DNA from: Candidatus Fermentithermobacillaceae bacterium UBA3907
Lineage (GTDB): Bacteria; Bacillota; Sulfobacillia; Fermentithermobacillales; Fermentithermobacillaceae
Assembly (NCBI GenBank): GCA_002391545.1
Contig: DGFF01000019.1
Coordinates: forward strand, 1-26,629
Direction: 5' to 3'
Length of the DNA stretch: 26,629 nucleotides
The notes beneath the pieces were generated by a model that was not told the origin of the DNA, ran no database searches, and was given only the letters and a program-made list of their open reading frames with translations. The stretch's first letter is position 1; each line of letters begins with the position of its first letter. This document shows positions 8,889 to 16,613 of the stretch, piece by piece. A program made the position numbers and the translations under genes.

Positions 8889-10082
8889 ATGTCTGCGTCT
8901 GGTTCTAATAACCTTCAGAGATCTATAATTCACGTAGATGCGGATGCATTTTTTGCCTCTGTGGAGCAAAGAGACGATCCGAGCCTCCGCGGTAAACCGG
9001 TTATCGTTGGCAGTGACCCTAAGACTCGCGGTGTTGTGTCTACCTGTTCTTACGAAGCGAGATCTTTCGGTGTCCATTCTGCCATGCCCTCTTATCAAGC
9101 CTACAAATTGTGCCCACAGGGGATTTTCATAAAACCTAGGATGAAAAGATACCAAGAAGTCTCTAATGCCATGTTTGAAATTTTCAGCAGATATTCACCG
9201 ATCGTAGAGAAAGTATCTATCGATGAAGGGTTTATCGATGTGAGCGGTGCAGATGGACAGAATATCGCTATCTGCATTCGAAACGATGTGAAAAACGAGA
9301 TTGGGATAACCGTTACAGCCGGTGTATCTTACTGCAAGTACCTTGCGAAGATCGCGTCAGATCTTGCCAAGCCAGACGGTCTGATGGTGATAACTCCAGA
9401 TCGAGCATATTCCTTTCTTTCTAACCTACCAGTATCACGTCTTCCAGGAATAGGTCCAAAAACCCAAGCTAAACTCGTGTCTATGGGTATATCAACAGTT
9501 GGAGTCATGCGACAAATGTCAGAAGATTGGTTTGAAGACGTATTTGGGAAAAGAGGTAGGCGGGTTCGGGAATTGTGTTTCGGTATAGATGATGAGCCTG
9601 TAACGACTGGGCAAGACGTAAAATCTGTAAGCGAAGAGATGACGTTTGCTGAGGATATTATAGGTATAGGAGGGCTCAAACCGCACTTAGCAGACTTGTG
9701 TCAAAATGTGTGTTTTCGATTGCGGAGATCACGCCTAAAGTGCAAAACCGTAGGTGTAAAGGTTAGATTTAGCGATTTCTCTACTATAACCAGGGAGCAG
9801 ACCTTACACATTCCCGTATCATCTGATGCTGAACTATTTAGTCTTGCAGTGGATTTGCTTGGTTCGGTCTCCCTTGATAAGCCAGTAAGGTTGTTGGGTG
9901 TTGTAGCCAAAGGATTGGTGCCAGAAAACAACGTACAGCCTATGCTGTTTTCTGCCCATATGGCATCGTGGGACGCAGTCGCAAAGTCATCAGATGCGTT
10001 GCGGGTCAAATACGGGAAACCGGTTTTGTTTCTAGGGGCATCACTAAAATCCCAGGAACGCAAGAAGCGAGAACAACAGTGA
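8889..10082 (+). CDS. dinB: DNA polymerase IV (Y family)
   Basis: This translesion polymerase has 397 residues from the chosen start. The palm carries metal ligands in HVDADAFFASVE (D17) and SIDEGFID (D112/E113). The thumb/HhH region has LPGIGPKTQAKL, and the little-finger domain follows. A likely beta-clamp-binding pentapeptide QPMLF (about 350-354) precedes a basic tail. An upstream in-frame ATG at 8841 overlaps the predicted -10 box, so it would not be in the mRNA. ATG 8880 is only 1 base from the GGAGG at 8874-8878. ATG 8889, 10 bases from that GGAGG, fits best. It converges on the thiolase gene with only 34 bases between and no clear terminator. Confidence 0.95.
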   Translation: MSASGSNNLQRSIIHVDADAFFASVEQRDDPSLRGKPVIVGSDPKTRGVVSTCSYEARSFGVHSAMPSYQAYKLCPQGIFIKPRMKRYQEVSNAMFEIFSRYSPIVEKVSIDEGFIDVSGADGQNIAICIRNDVKNEIGITVTAGVSYCKYLAKIASDLAKPDGLMVITPDRAYSFLSNLPVSRLPGIGPKTQAKLVSMGISTVGVMRQMSEDWFEDVFGKRGRRVRELCFGIDDEPVTTGQDVKSVSEEMTFAEDIIGIGGLKPHLADLCQNVCFRLRRSRLKCKTVGVKVRFSDFSTITREQTLHIPVSSDAELFSLAVDLLGSVSLDKPVRLLGVVAKGLVPENNVQPMLFSAHMASWDAVAKSSDALRVKYGKPVLFLGASLKSQERKKREQQ

Positions 10083-10116
10083 TGCCCCCCAAAATAAATA
10101 AGGTTGGCAGTGTAAT

Positions 10117-11295
10117 TTACCTTTCAACGACTAGCGCTATTCCCATGCCGCCTCCTATGCACATTGTGGCCAACCCCTTCTTAGCGTCTCTTTTTATCAT
10201 TTCGTGCAACAAAGTAACCAAGATTCTTGTGCCACTTGCTCCTATGGGATGACCCAAAGCTATTGCACCACCGTTTACGTTCATCTTTTCCAAGTCGATC
10301 CCTAATTCTTGAACTCCTGCTAAAGTAGTTGCAGCAAAAGCCTCGTTTAATTCGATTAAATCGATGTCCTCAAGGGTAAGACCTGCTTTTTCCAGGGCCA
10401 ATTTAGTGGCAGGAACAGGGCCTGTGCCCATTATTTCAGGCTCTACACCTCGGGCTGCGTAACTTCTTATAGATGCCATAGGCGTTATGCCCAATTCTTG
10501 CGCTTTTTTCAAAGACATGACTACAACCGCAGCTGCCCCATCGTTTATTCCAGAGGCATTGCCGGCAGTAACTGTTCCTTCTTTTACAAAAGCGGGACGA
10601 AGTCTAGCCAATTTGTCTATGGTTGTGCCAAACCGAGGGTGTTCATCTTGATCGAAGATCAAAGGATCTCCTTTTCTCTGTGGTACCTCTACAGGCACAA
10701 TCTCGTCTTTAAATCTACCCGCCTTTATAGCTGCCTCCGCCCTATTCTGACTCAGTACTCCGTATTCGTCCTGGGCTTCTCTGGTTATGCCCCATCTCTT
10801 AGCTACATTTTCCGCAGTAACCCCCATATGAGCATCGGTGAATATGCACCAGAGGCCATCTCTTATCATAGAATCAACCAGTTCCCCGTTGCCCATCCTG
10901 TAGCCATACCTTGCATTAGGCACAAGATATGGAGCTCTATCCATGCTTTCTGTGCCGCCTGCTACTATAATTTCGGCATCGCCTGTTTTTATGGCTTGTG
11001 CAGCCATCAAAACGGATTTCATCCCTGATCCGCAAACTTTGTTCACTGTGGTACACGGTACTTCTACTGGCAAGCCTGCATAGATTGATGCTTGTCTGGC
11101 AACGTTTTGTCCATGTCCTGCGCCGAGAACATTGCCCATGATTACCTCATCTATTAGGCTAGGGTCTACGCCTGATCGTTTTACGACCTCCTTTATAACA
11201 ACTGCCCCTAACTCGGGTGGAGAGATTTCGGATAAAGTGCCTCCGAAAGTGCCTATAGCGGTCCTGACGGCGCTTACAATTACTACTTCTTCCAA
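10117..11295 (-). CDS. Acetyl-CoA C-acetyltransferase (thiolase)
   Basis: The enzyme reversibly condenses two acetyl-CoA to acetoacetyl-CoA. The 392 residues match biosynthetic-type thiolases. The nucleophilic Cys is C88 in NKVCGSGMKS. The His motif is ALGHPIGASGTR and the second Cys lies in CIGGGMG near the C-terminus. TTG at 11295 is chosen because AAGGAGG sits 8 bases upstream, overlapping the end of the beta-subunit gene (15 bases between stop and start), so translation is probably coupled. It is the last gene of the CoA-transferase operon. In that setting it may cleave acetoacetyl-CoA made by the transferase, or supply it for butyrate-type fermentation; the direction cannot be read from sequence. 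Confidence 0.96.
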   Translation of the reverse strand: MEEVVIVSAVRTAIGTFGGTLSEISPPELGAVVIKEVVKRSGVDPSLIDEVIMGNVLGAGHGQNVARQASIYAGLPVEVPCTTVNKVCGSGMKSVLMAAQAIKTGDAEIIVAGGTESMDRAPYLVPNARYGYRMGNGELVDSMIRDGLWCIFTDAHMGVTAENVAKRWGITREAQDEYGVLSQNRAEAAIKAGRFKDEIVPVEVPQRKGDPLIFDQDEHPRFGTTIDKLARLRPAFVKEGTVTAGNASGINDGAAAVVVMSLKKAQELGITPMASIRSYAARGVEPEIMGTGPVPATKLALEKAGLTLEDIDLIELNEAFAATTLAGVQELGIDLEKMNVNGGAIALGHPIGASGTRILVTLLHEMIKRDAKKGLATMCIGGGMGIALVVER

Positions 11296-11310
11296 AGCGT
11301 ACTCCTCCTT

Positions 11311-12084
11311 TTAAACGGCTTCTTTACCAATAATATACCTCAAGGGATCTACTTCCTCCCTTAGTATCCTCAATTCCTCCTCTGTTGGCTCTAAAGACAC
11401 CTTGATTTCATCTGCCCAGAGTAATTCGAAGCCTGTGTTCTCTATAATTTCTTCTTTGGTCACACCTGGATGTATTGTTTCCACTTTCATCCTCTTGGTT
11501 TCTTCATCAAATCCCATAACGCACAAGTTCGTGATTACTTTATATGGCCCGGTTCCTGGTGGCAACCCTGCAGCTTCCCTTGCCCCTCTACCTGTAAGGT
11601 ATCCGGGCGTAGTAAGAAAATCCAACTCCTTAACAAATCGTCTTTGATCGTGAGGCGTTATCATGAGGGTTCGCCAACATAAAGACGCAAGATCATTAGC
11701 TCCACCTGATCCTGGGAAACGAACTTTTGGTTTTTCAAAACTTCCAATCACAGTAGAGTTAATATTACCGTATTGGTCTATTTGGGCGCCGCCCAAAAAA
11801 CAGTAATCTACTAGTCCTCTTTGACAAGTTTCCATAATGTCGGTCATGCTTGTAGCCATGATCGCCTTGGCAAAAGTACGCGAATCTCCAACAGAAATAG
11901 GCATTGTAGGCAACAGTGGGCCTACCCCTCCGGCTTCAAAAAAGATCATTAGATGGGGTCCGTGTGTTTTCTGAGCCAGCATTGTAGCAGCACAAGGCGC
12001 TCCCGTGCCTACAACCACACTTGAACCATCTTCAAGAAGCCTCGACGCGAGACATATCATGAGTTCCATTTCGTTGTATTGCAT
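11311..12084 (-). CDS. CoA-transferase subunit beta (glutaconate CoA-transferase type)
   Basis: This is the catalytic subunit of a family I CoA-transferase, 257 residues. It resembles GctB, including FLGGAQIDQYGNINSTVIG and RFPGSGGANDLA. The Glu that forms the glutamyl-CoA thioester in this family is likely E50 in IFFEAGG. ATG at 12084 is preceded by AGGAGGT 8 bases upstream; an ATG 14 codons earlier lacks a site. The acid substrate is not determined. There is no hydroxyglutaryl-CoA dehydratase next to it, as would be expected for glutaconate, and the neighbour is a thiolase. Acetoacetate, butyrate or a similar acid is therefore a better guess. Confidence 0.9.
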   Translation of the reverse strand: MQYNEMELMICLASRLLEDGSSVVVGTGAPCAATMLAQKTHGPHLMIFFEAGGVGPLLPTMPISVGDSRTFAKAIMATSMTDIMETCQRGLVDYCFLGGAQIDQYGNINSTVIGSFEKPKVRFPGSGGANDLASLCWRTLMITPHDQRRFVKELDFLTTPGYLTGRGAREAAGLPPGTGPYKVITNLCVMGFDEETKRMKVETIHPGVTKEEIIENTGFELLWADEIKVSLEPTEEELRILREEVDPLRYIIGKEAV

Positions 12085-12129
12085 GTATAAAACCTCCTGG
12101 CTTGATACTTTGATATGGTATCTCAAATC

Positions 12130-13137
12130 CTAGATAACTATAGGGCCGTCAGGTTCTATGAACTCGAGTTTTCGTAGCTCTTCAATCTTCTCTAGTCCCC
12201 CGCACAGCTCGAGATACTCGCTAAAATCCTTGGTTCCGTAAATATACTTAGACAAAAACGGCTGTAAAGTTTCGGGTTTTCCGTCAGCCGCCAACCATTC
12301 ATTTAAATGTTCCTCATCAGAAAAATACTTGTACGGCATGTTCCCTGGGTAGCTTCCATAAGGAACGTGGCATACTGCATCCACGCAGTAGTACGGAATC
12401 GCAGTTCGGGAAGGATGTTCACGGATTTCTTCGTTGTCAATCAGTTCCTCAGTTGACAATATGACGTATTTCGAAGCTCTGGCCACATCCAAGTCAGACA
12501 CTGTAATTCCATCGATTTGGGCGTTTCCATAACGATCAGCTCGGTGCACATGAATAAGGGCTACATCGGGATAAAGGGCCGGTAGAGCTATGAGATCTTT
12601 GCCTGTAAAGGGACATTGTATTTTCTTGGCCGCGCTATACTTGAACGTATCGGTGCCCAACATCACTCTGGCAGGCATGAACGGTATGCCCATTGCAGCA
12701 GCTCTGTACCTCCAGGCCAAAGCCGCGTTGGTCCATTCAGTTACCTCTATTCGACCTTCCTCAAATAATTTTCTTGCTGCTTTAGACAGACCCCTTGCCT
12801 CTAAGCCGACCACATAAGCTACATCAACGCTTGCAATGCAGTCCCCTGCGGCTAGAATCTGAAAATCATGAGTTGCAGTGTGCCCGGAAACCCGAAGCTC
12901 TTTCTTGCGTTGCCGAAGAATTTCGTGGAGAAGAGCTGTGGGAATTCGATTAGTACCAAAACCTCCGATCGCCAAATAATCGCCATCATGTACAAAATCA
13001 TTGACCGCTTCGCTGACGCTCATTAACTTGTCTTTCATGATCTTTGATTTTGAGCGGAAATGATCCCTTGCCTTGTCTGGATCTGGGTCAGCAAACAATT
13101 TTCCAATACCCTCATCTGCAATGTGCTGGTACACCAT
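12130..13137 (-). CDS. CoA-transferase subunit alpha (glutaconate CoA-transferase type)
   Basis: This is the partner of the beta subunit. It matches the GctA pattern: FVHDGDYLAIGGFGTNRIP, RAAAMGIPFMP and DVALIHVHRADRYGNAQI. From the chosen start it is 335 residues, with an N-terminal extension of about 38 residues before the core (MSVSEAV). An ATG at 13164 is open in frame but lies upstream of the transcript start predicted from the sigma-54 promoter (about 13159). An ATG at 13146 is 1 base from the GGAGG. ATG 13137, 10 bases from GGAGG (AAGGAGGT at 13154-13147), is therefore chosen. It is the first gene of the three-gene operon, with 45 bases to the beta subunit. Confidence 0.9.
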   Translation of the reverse strand: MVYQHIADEGIGKLFADPDPDKARDHFRSKSKIMKDKLMSVSEAVNDFVHDGDYLAIGGFGTNRIPTALLHEILRQRKKELRVSGHTATHDFQILAAGDCIASVDVAYVVGLEARGLSKAARKLFEEGRIEVTEWTNAALAWRYRAAAMGIPFMPARVMLGTDTFKYSAAKKIQCPFTGKDLIALPALYPDVALIHVHRADRYGNAQIDGITVSDLDVARASKYVILSTEELIDNEEIREHPSRTAIPYYCVDAVCHVPYGSYPGNMPYKYFSDEEHLNEWLAADGKPETLQPFLSKYIYGTKDFSEYLELCGGLEKIEELRKLEFIEPDGPIVI

Positions 13138-13146
13138 TTCAAACAT

Positions 13147-13154
13147 ACCTCCTT
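13147..13154 (-). promoter_or_regulatory. Ribosome binding site deciding the CoA-transferase alpha start
   Basis: AAGGAGGT on the minus strand lies within the predicted 22-base leader. ATG 13146 is too close to it and ATG 13164 is outside the mRNA, which leaves ATG 13137. Confidence 0.65.
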
Positions 13155-13169
13155 CATTATCCATATAGA

Positions 13170-13185
13170 TGCAAAACTCGTGCCA
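13170..13185 (-). promoter_or_regulatory. Sigma-54 (RpoN) -24/-12 promoter of the CoA-transferase/thiolase operon
   Basis: The minus strand reads TGGCACGAGTTTTGCA, an exact match to the sigma-54 consensus TGGCACG-N4-TTGCW. The invariant GG (13184-13183) and GC (13172-13171) have correct spacing. Transcription would begin near 13159, followed by AAGGAGGT and the alpha-subunit ATG at 13137. The adjacent upstream gene is a sigma-54 activator with GAFSGA and Fis-type HTH. I saw no comparable match elsewhere in the window. Confidence 0.88.
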
Positions 13186-13192
13186 TTAGGCA

Positions 13193-13292
13193 AATGTAAG
13201 CAAACTCCTACATTACAGCGGACAAGCGATAGAAAGTAATGAGATCTGGTGCGAAGTTGGGTTAGCTATTGGGAAACGGTTTGCCCACCCAA
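13193..13292. promoter_or_regulatory. Candidate activator-binding dyads upstream of the sigma-54 promoter
   Basis: There are two perfect 6+6 inverted repeats: AATGTA (13193-13198)/TACATT (13209-13214) and TTGGGT (13257-13262)/ACCCAA (13287-13292). The second falls about 98-133 bases upstream of the predicted transcript start, the usual distance for NtrC-type enhancer sites. Six-base dyads can arise by chance, so this is tentative. The second dyad could instead be a weak hairpin after the activator gene. Confidence 0.3.
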
Positions 13293-13299
13293 GCTATAT

Positions 13300-14688
13300 C
13301 TATAGCCCATATTTTTTGATCTTGGTCTGGAGCGTTCGCCTGGAAATTCCAAGATATTCTGCTGCTCGCGTGCGGTTATTATCGAAAAGGTTCAAAGCTT
13401 CTTGGATCTCATGTCTTTCAATTTCTTCCCAGGCCTGATCTTTTAGCTCTTTGAGTCCTACACCGTCAGTAGTAGAAGCGCCGGTGTCTCCAGTTCTATT
13501 TTCAATCAGTCTAAATTGAGGATCGTAGAAAAATACAGGGAGATCCTTTTTTCTTATGATTTTTCCATCGCACAATAAAGATAATTGCTGCATTACATTT
13601 TTTAATTCTCTTACGTTTCCGGGCCAAGGATAGGAAAGTAGAGTTGAAATAGCTTCATCATCTAGCTCTGGCACTGGTTTCTTTTGCTCCACAGCATATT
13701 CCCTTAAAAAATGTTTGGCCAAAACCGGGATGTCTTCTTTCCTCTCACGCAAAGGTGGAACTGTTATGGGGATTACTGCGATCCTAAAGTACAAATCCTG
13801 ACGGAAAGCGCCTTTTAAGACTTCACCAGGCAGGTTTTTGTTCGATGCCGAAACCACCCTGAAATCCACAGGTACCCTGTGTGTACCACCTAAGCGGTCG
13901 ATTTCTTTTTCTTCCAATACCCTCAAAATCTTAGGCTGCATGCTCAAGGGAAGTTCGCCAACTTCATCTAAGAATATGGTTCCACCATTGGCCAATTCAA
14001 ACTTGCCTGGTTTTCGTTTATGCGCCCCAGAAAAAGCTCCTTGTTCGTATCCAAACAGTTCGCTTTCTAGAAGGTTTTCAGGAAGAGCCGCGCAATTGAT
14101 TGGAACAAAGGGCTTATTCTTTCTTGGCGAACCGTAATGTATCGATTTGGCGATGATTTCCTTTCCAGTACCACTTTCTCCCTGAATTAGGACAGGAACA
14201 TCGCTGGCTGAAATCCTCTCGATGACTGAGAATAATTCCATCATCTTAGGAGAAACTGTAACTATGTTCTTAACGTGATACTTATCTTCAAGTTCGTGCC
14301 TTAGCCTTGTCACCTCCATAGACAATCTGGAATATTTGAGAGCGCTCTCAACCAGGAATTTTAATTCCTCAGTATCAAACGGTTTGGTGATATAATCATG
14401 AGCCCCTGTCTTCATGGCTTTTACGGCTGTTTTTACTTCGCCATAGGCGGTCATAATCACTATAGGGCAAAGGCAACCTCGTGCGATTAGATCTTTCAAA
14501 ATGTCTAACCCATTTGCGTCAGGGAGTCTCAGATCGAGCATAATGAGGTCTACATCATAATGCATAGCCGCATCCAGGCCTTCTCTGCCTGTTTCGGCGC
14601 TTAGCACCTCATATGAAGCGCCAAATATTTCGCGAAAAAGCCACGCTATATTGGGTTCATCATCTATAATTAGGATTCGTTCTTTCAT
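13300..14688 (-). CDS. NtrC-family sigma-54-dependent response regulator (AtoC-like)
   Basis: This 462-residue transcription activator has three domains. The receiver domain (1-120) has acidic D9/D10, phospho-acceptor D52 (MLDLRLPD) and K in ITKPF. The AAA+ domain (about 145-375) has Walker A GESGTGKE, the sigma-54-contacting loop GAFSGA (a Ser variant of GAFTGA) and Walker B FLDEVGELP. The Fis-type HTH is at the C-terminus (NNRTRAAEYLGISRRTLQTK). ATG at 14688 has GGAGGG 5 bases upstream. It follows the histidine kinase by 47 bases and directly precedes an operon with a consensus sigma-54 promoter, which is its most probable target. E. coli AtoC activates atoDAEB in the same kind of arrangement. 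Confidence 0.95.
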   Translation of the reverse strand: MKERILIIDDEPNIAWLFREIFGASYEVLSAETGREGLDAAMHYDVDLIMLDLRLPDANGLDILKDLIARGCLCPIVIMTAYGEVKTAVKAMKTGAHDYITKPFDTEELKFLVESALKYSRLSMEVTRLRHELEDKYHVKNIVTVSPKMMELFSVIERISASDVPVLIQGESGTGKEIIAKSIHYGSPRKNKPFVPINCAALPENLLESELFGYEQGAFSGAHKRKPGKFELANGGTIFLDEVGELPLSMQPKILRVLEEKEIDRLGGTHRVPVDFRVVSASNKNLPGEVLKGAFRQDLYFRIAVIPITVPPLRERKEDIPVLAKHFLREYAVEQKKPVPELDDEAISTLLSYPWPGNVRELKNVMQQLSLLCDGKIIRKKDLPVFFYDPQFRLIENRTGDTGASTTDGVGLKELKDQAWEEIERHEIQEALNLFDNNRTRAAEYLGISRRTLQTKIKKYGL

Positions 14689-14735
14689 GGATACCCTCCA
14701 AAACTTTATACCTGCAAATTCGTAAAATATGTCAA

Positions 14736-16460
14736 TTAGGAGTCGAAAGCGGCTCCTAAGACAGGTAGCTTTATTGAAAAGCAGGTTCCTTCACCTGGAG
14801 CGGATTCAACTTCCAAAAACCCTTCATGTTCATATATGATCCGTTGCACTAATGGAAGCCCCAGGCCTGTTCCTCCCTTTCTAGTCGTAAAGAACATATC
14901 AAATATTTGGTCTTGATGATCAAAAGGTATCCCTGTCCCAGAATCTTTAATTGTGACGGTAAAGTATTTGGCCCTGGGCGCATAGTTTAGGTTAATTTGG
15001 ATAGTACCACCATCAGGCATGGCCTGTATTGCGTTTAACATGAGGTTCATGAATGCTTGAACCAGGTGATCATAATCACCTATTATCTCTAAAACATCTA
15101 CGTCGTGTTGAAAGGATATATTTACGTTGTTAACATTTGCATACGGGGAAATTAGGTCACATGCCCGCTTCAAAACTTGTATTACATCCAACTGCAATCT
15201 CTGAGGCTGGGAAAATCTGGAGAAATTCAACAAGGATTCGATTGTGCCGTCGATCCTGTCTATTTCGTAAGACACTATTTCCGAAAACTCAGTAAGAAAT
15301 TCTGCATCATCTAGTCGTTCGGGCACCAGGGACACAGCACCTTTTATCACTGTCAAAGGGTTTTTCACTTCGTGAGATATAGCTGCTGCAAGTTCCCCTG
15401 CGGCAGCAAGTCTTTCTATACGTTCAATACGCTCCTCTTCAGCCCTGGCTTCTTTTAGATCTTCAAATAAGATAATGTAGCCAGCATCTTCACGCGCGCT
15501 ATCTGCGTCCTTACTATCTAGGTCCCCCACAGGGGTTGTGACCATGGTGATAAGTTTATCGCCCTCTTTCGTGTGTACAGAAACGTGGGCAAATCGGTTC
15601 CTAGCTCCTTTTTTGTTGTCTTTGAGAGCGAAATAAGGGTCTATCCCCATTTTTTCTAGAGCATAGGTAATAGGTTTTCCTAGGAGCTCTGTTTTGGAAA
15701 TTCCCAAAATATCGCCTATGCCAGACGATACAAAACTTATTTTTTGATCAGATTCGACAAGTATTACACCTAGGCTTAAACTATCTAGGAACAGTTTTAA
15801 ATACCTTTGAAGTTTTTCTAGGCCTGGCACAGCCGCTGACGAATCGAACTCTCCTGACTCCTGCAAGAGCAGAAGCCGGGATGCGAACATAAGAAGTCCT
15901 GTTAGCCCTAATAGAGGCTCAACATCTTGAGAGAAGAAAACGTCTTTTGCTCCCATCCTTATCTGAGCGTAGATGTCTTCGACGGCTTCGTTTGCCCAGA
16001 CAAACCCAATAGTTTCCCCGTTCCTAACCAAAGGCCTCATACAATTCATTATTTCTCCTCGGACCATAGAGCCAACACCCACGATTTCTTTCCCGTTTTC
16101 CATAGCTTGCCATCCTAGGTGATCGGGGGCCAGATCCAAACCTACTTTTGTTCCGAAGCGGTCACTGGGTCCGTACGCCACAATTGCTCCAAGTTGCTTA
16201 GAATAGTATCCTGCGCCCACCCCTCGGTAACAAGACGCTACCATGTCGACAAAAGGCTCGAGAAACTCCTTTACCAAGGCGATTTTTTGTGCGTTATCTA
16301 AGTCTTTTCCTGCCTCGTTACTGGAATCTATAATCTCTGTGAAATCTCCAGTCAGATAAGAATCGAGCAGCCTTGTGATGCCGAAAAGTTTTTCCGCTTT
16401 TTCTTCGATAAGAGCGGCTTCTGCCTTTTGCAGGATTAGATACCTAGATTTCAACTGCAA
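14736..16460 (-). CDS. Sensor histidine kinase (AtoS/NtrB-like) with PAS domain
   Basis: This 574-residue kinase is the partner of the downstream NtrC-type regulator. Residues 1-180 form a sensor region of Cache-like appearance. A short hydrophobic segment (182-199, LLGLTGLLMFASRLLLL) may be membrane-spanning. A PAS domain covers about 222-335. The dimerisation domain has the H-box AAISHEVKNPLT with H363. The ATPase domain has the N-box NLMLNAIQ (N476 region), G1 DSGTGIP (506-512) and G2 GGTGLGL. TTG at 16460 is the first possible start because a TGA immediately precedes it in frame; TTG 16454 (codon 3) is an alternative with better spacing from AGGTG. No N-terminal first membrane helix is visible. 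The ligand is unknown; acetoacetate is the guess by analogy to AtoS. Confidence 0.93.
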   Translation of the reverse strand: MQLKSRYLILQKAEAALIEEKAEKLFGITRLLDSYLTGDFTEIIDSSNEAGKDLDNAQKIALVKEFLEPFVDMVASCYRGVGAGYYSKQLGAIVAYGPSDRFGTKVGLDLAPDHLGWQAMENGKEIVGVGSMVRGEIMNCMRPLVRNGETIGFVWANEAVEDIYAQIRMGAKDVFFSQDVEPLLGLTGLLMFASRLLLLQESGEFDSSAAVPGLEKLQRYLKLFLDSLSLGVILVESDQKISFVSSGIGDILGISKTELLGKPITYALEKMGIDPYFALKDNKKGARNRFAHVSVHTKEGDKLITMVTTPVGDLDSKDADSAREDAGYIILFEDLKEARAEEERIERIERLAAAGELAAAISHEVKNPLTVIKGAVSLVPERLDDAEFLTEFSEIVSYEIDRIDGTIESLLNFSRFSQPQRLQLDVIQVLKRACDLISPYANVNNVNISFQHDVDVLEIIGDYDHLVQAFMNLMLNAIQAMPDGGTIQINLNYAPRAKYFTVTIKDSGTGIPFDHQDQIFDMFFTTRKGGTGLGLPLVQRIIYEHEGFLEVESAPGEGTCFSIKLPVLGAAFDS

Positions 16461-16577
16461 TCACACCTATACAAATGAAATAAGAAACCTGCTTGGACGT
16501 TTTAGTATTCGTGATCCAGTGTAGATAATCCTGTACAATTAAGCTAGTACTGGGCAACCTTTTTAGTATAGTTTGCA

Positions 16578-16583
16578 TATAAT
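16578..16583 (+). promoter_or_regulatory. Probable -10 element for the UPF0302-like gene
   Basis: TATAAT (16578-16583), preceded by TTTGCA, lies about 30 bases before the TTG start at 16614. A good -35 is not visible at the expected distance. It lies in the 153-base divergent region shared with the histidine kinase gene, in which I see no other convincing element. Confidence 0.4.
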
Positions 16584-16613
16584 AGAGTAAAGTAAGGATG
16601 GGGTGAAAATGAT

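Noticed and set aside
10083..10116. Terminator between convergent dinB and thiolase
   Set aside because: No inverted repeat with a T-run is visible in the 34-base gap.
10498..11028. 176-residue open frame antisense to the thiolase
   Set aside because: Cys- and Ser-rich, no recognisable domain, and fully covered by a clear thiolase gene on the other strand.
16461..16560. Frameshifted start of the histidine kinase as a pseudogene
   Set aside because: The hydrophobic stretch in another frame is short, and the kinase frame has its own start and intact domains; kept only as a low-weight finding.
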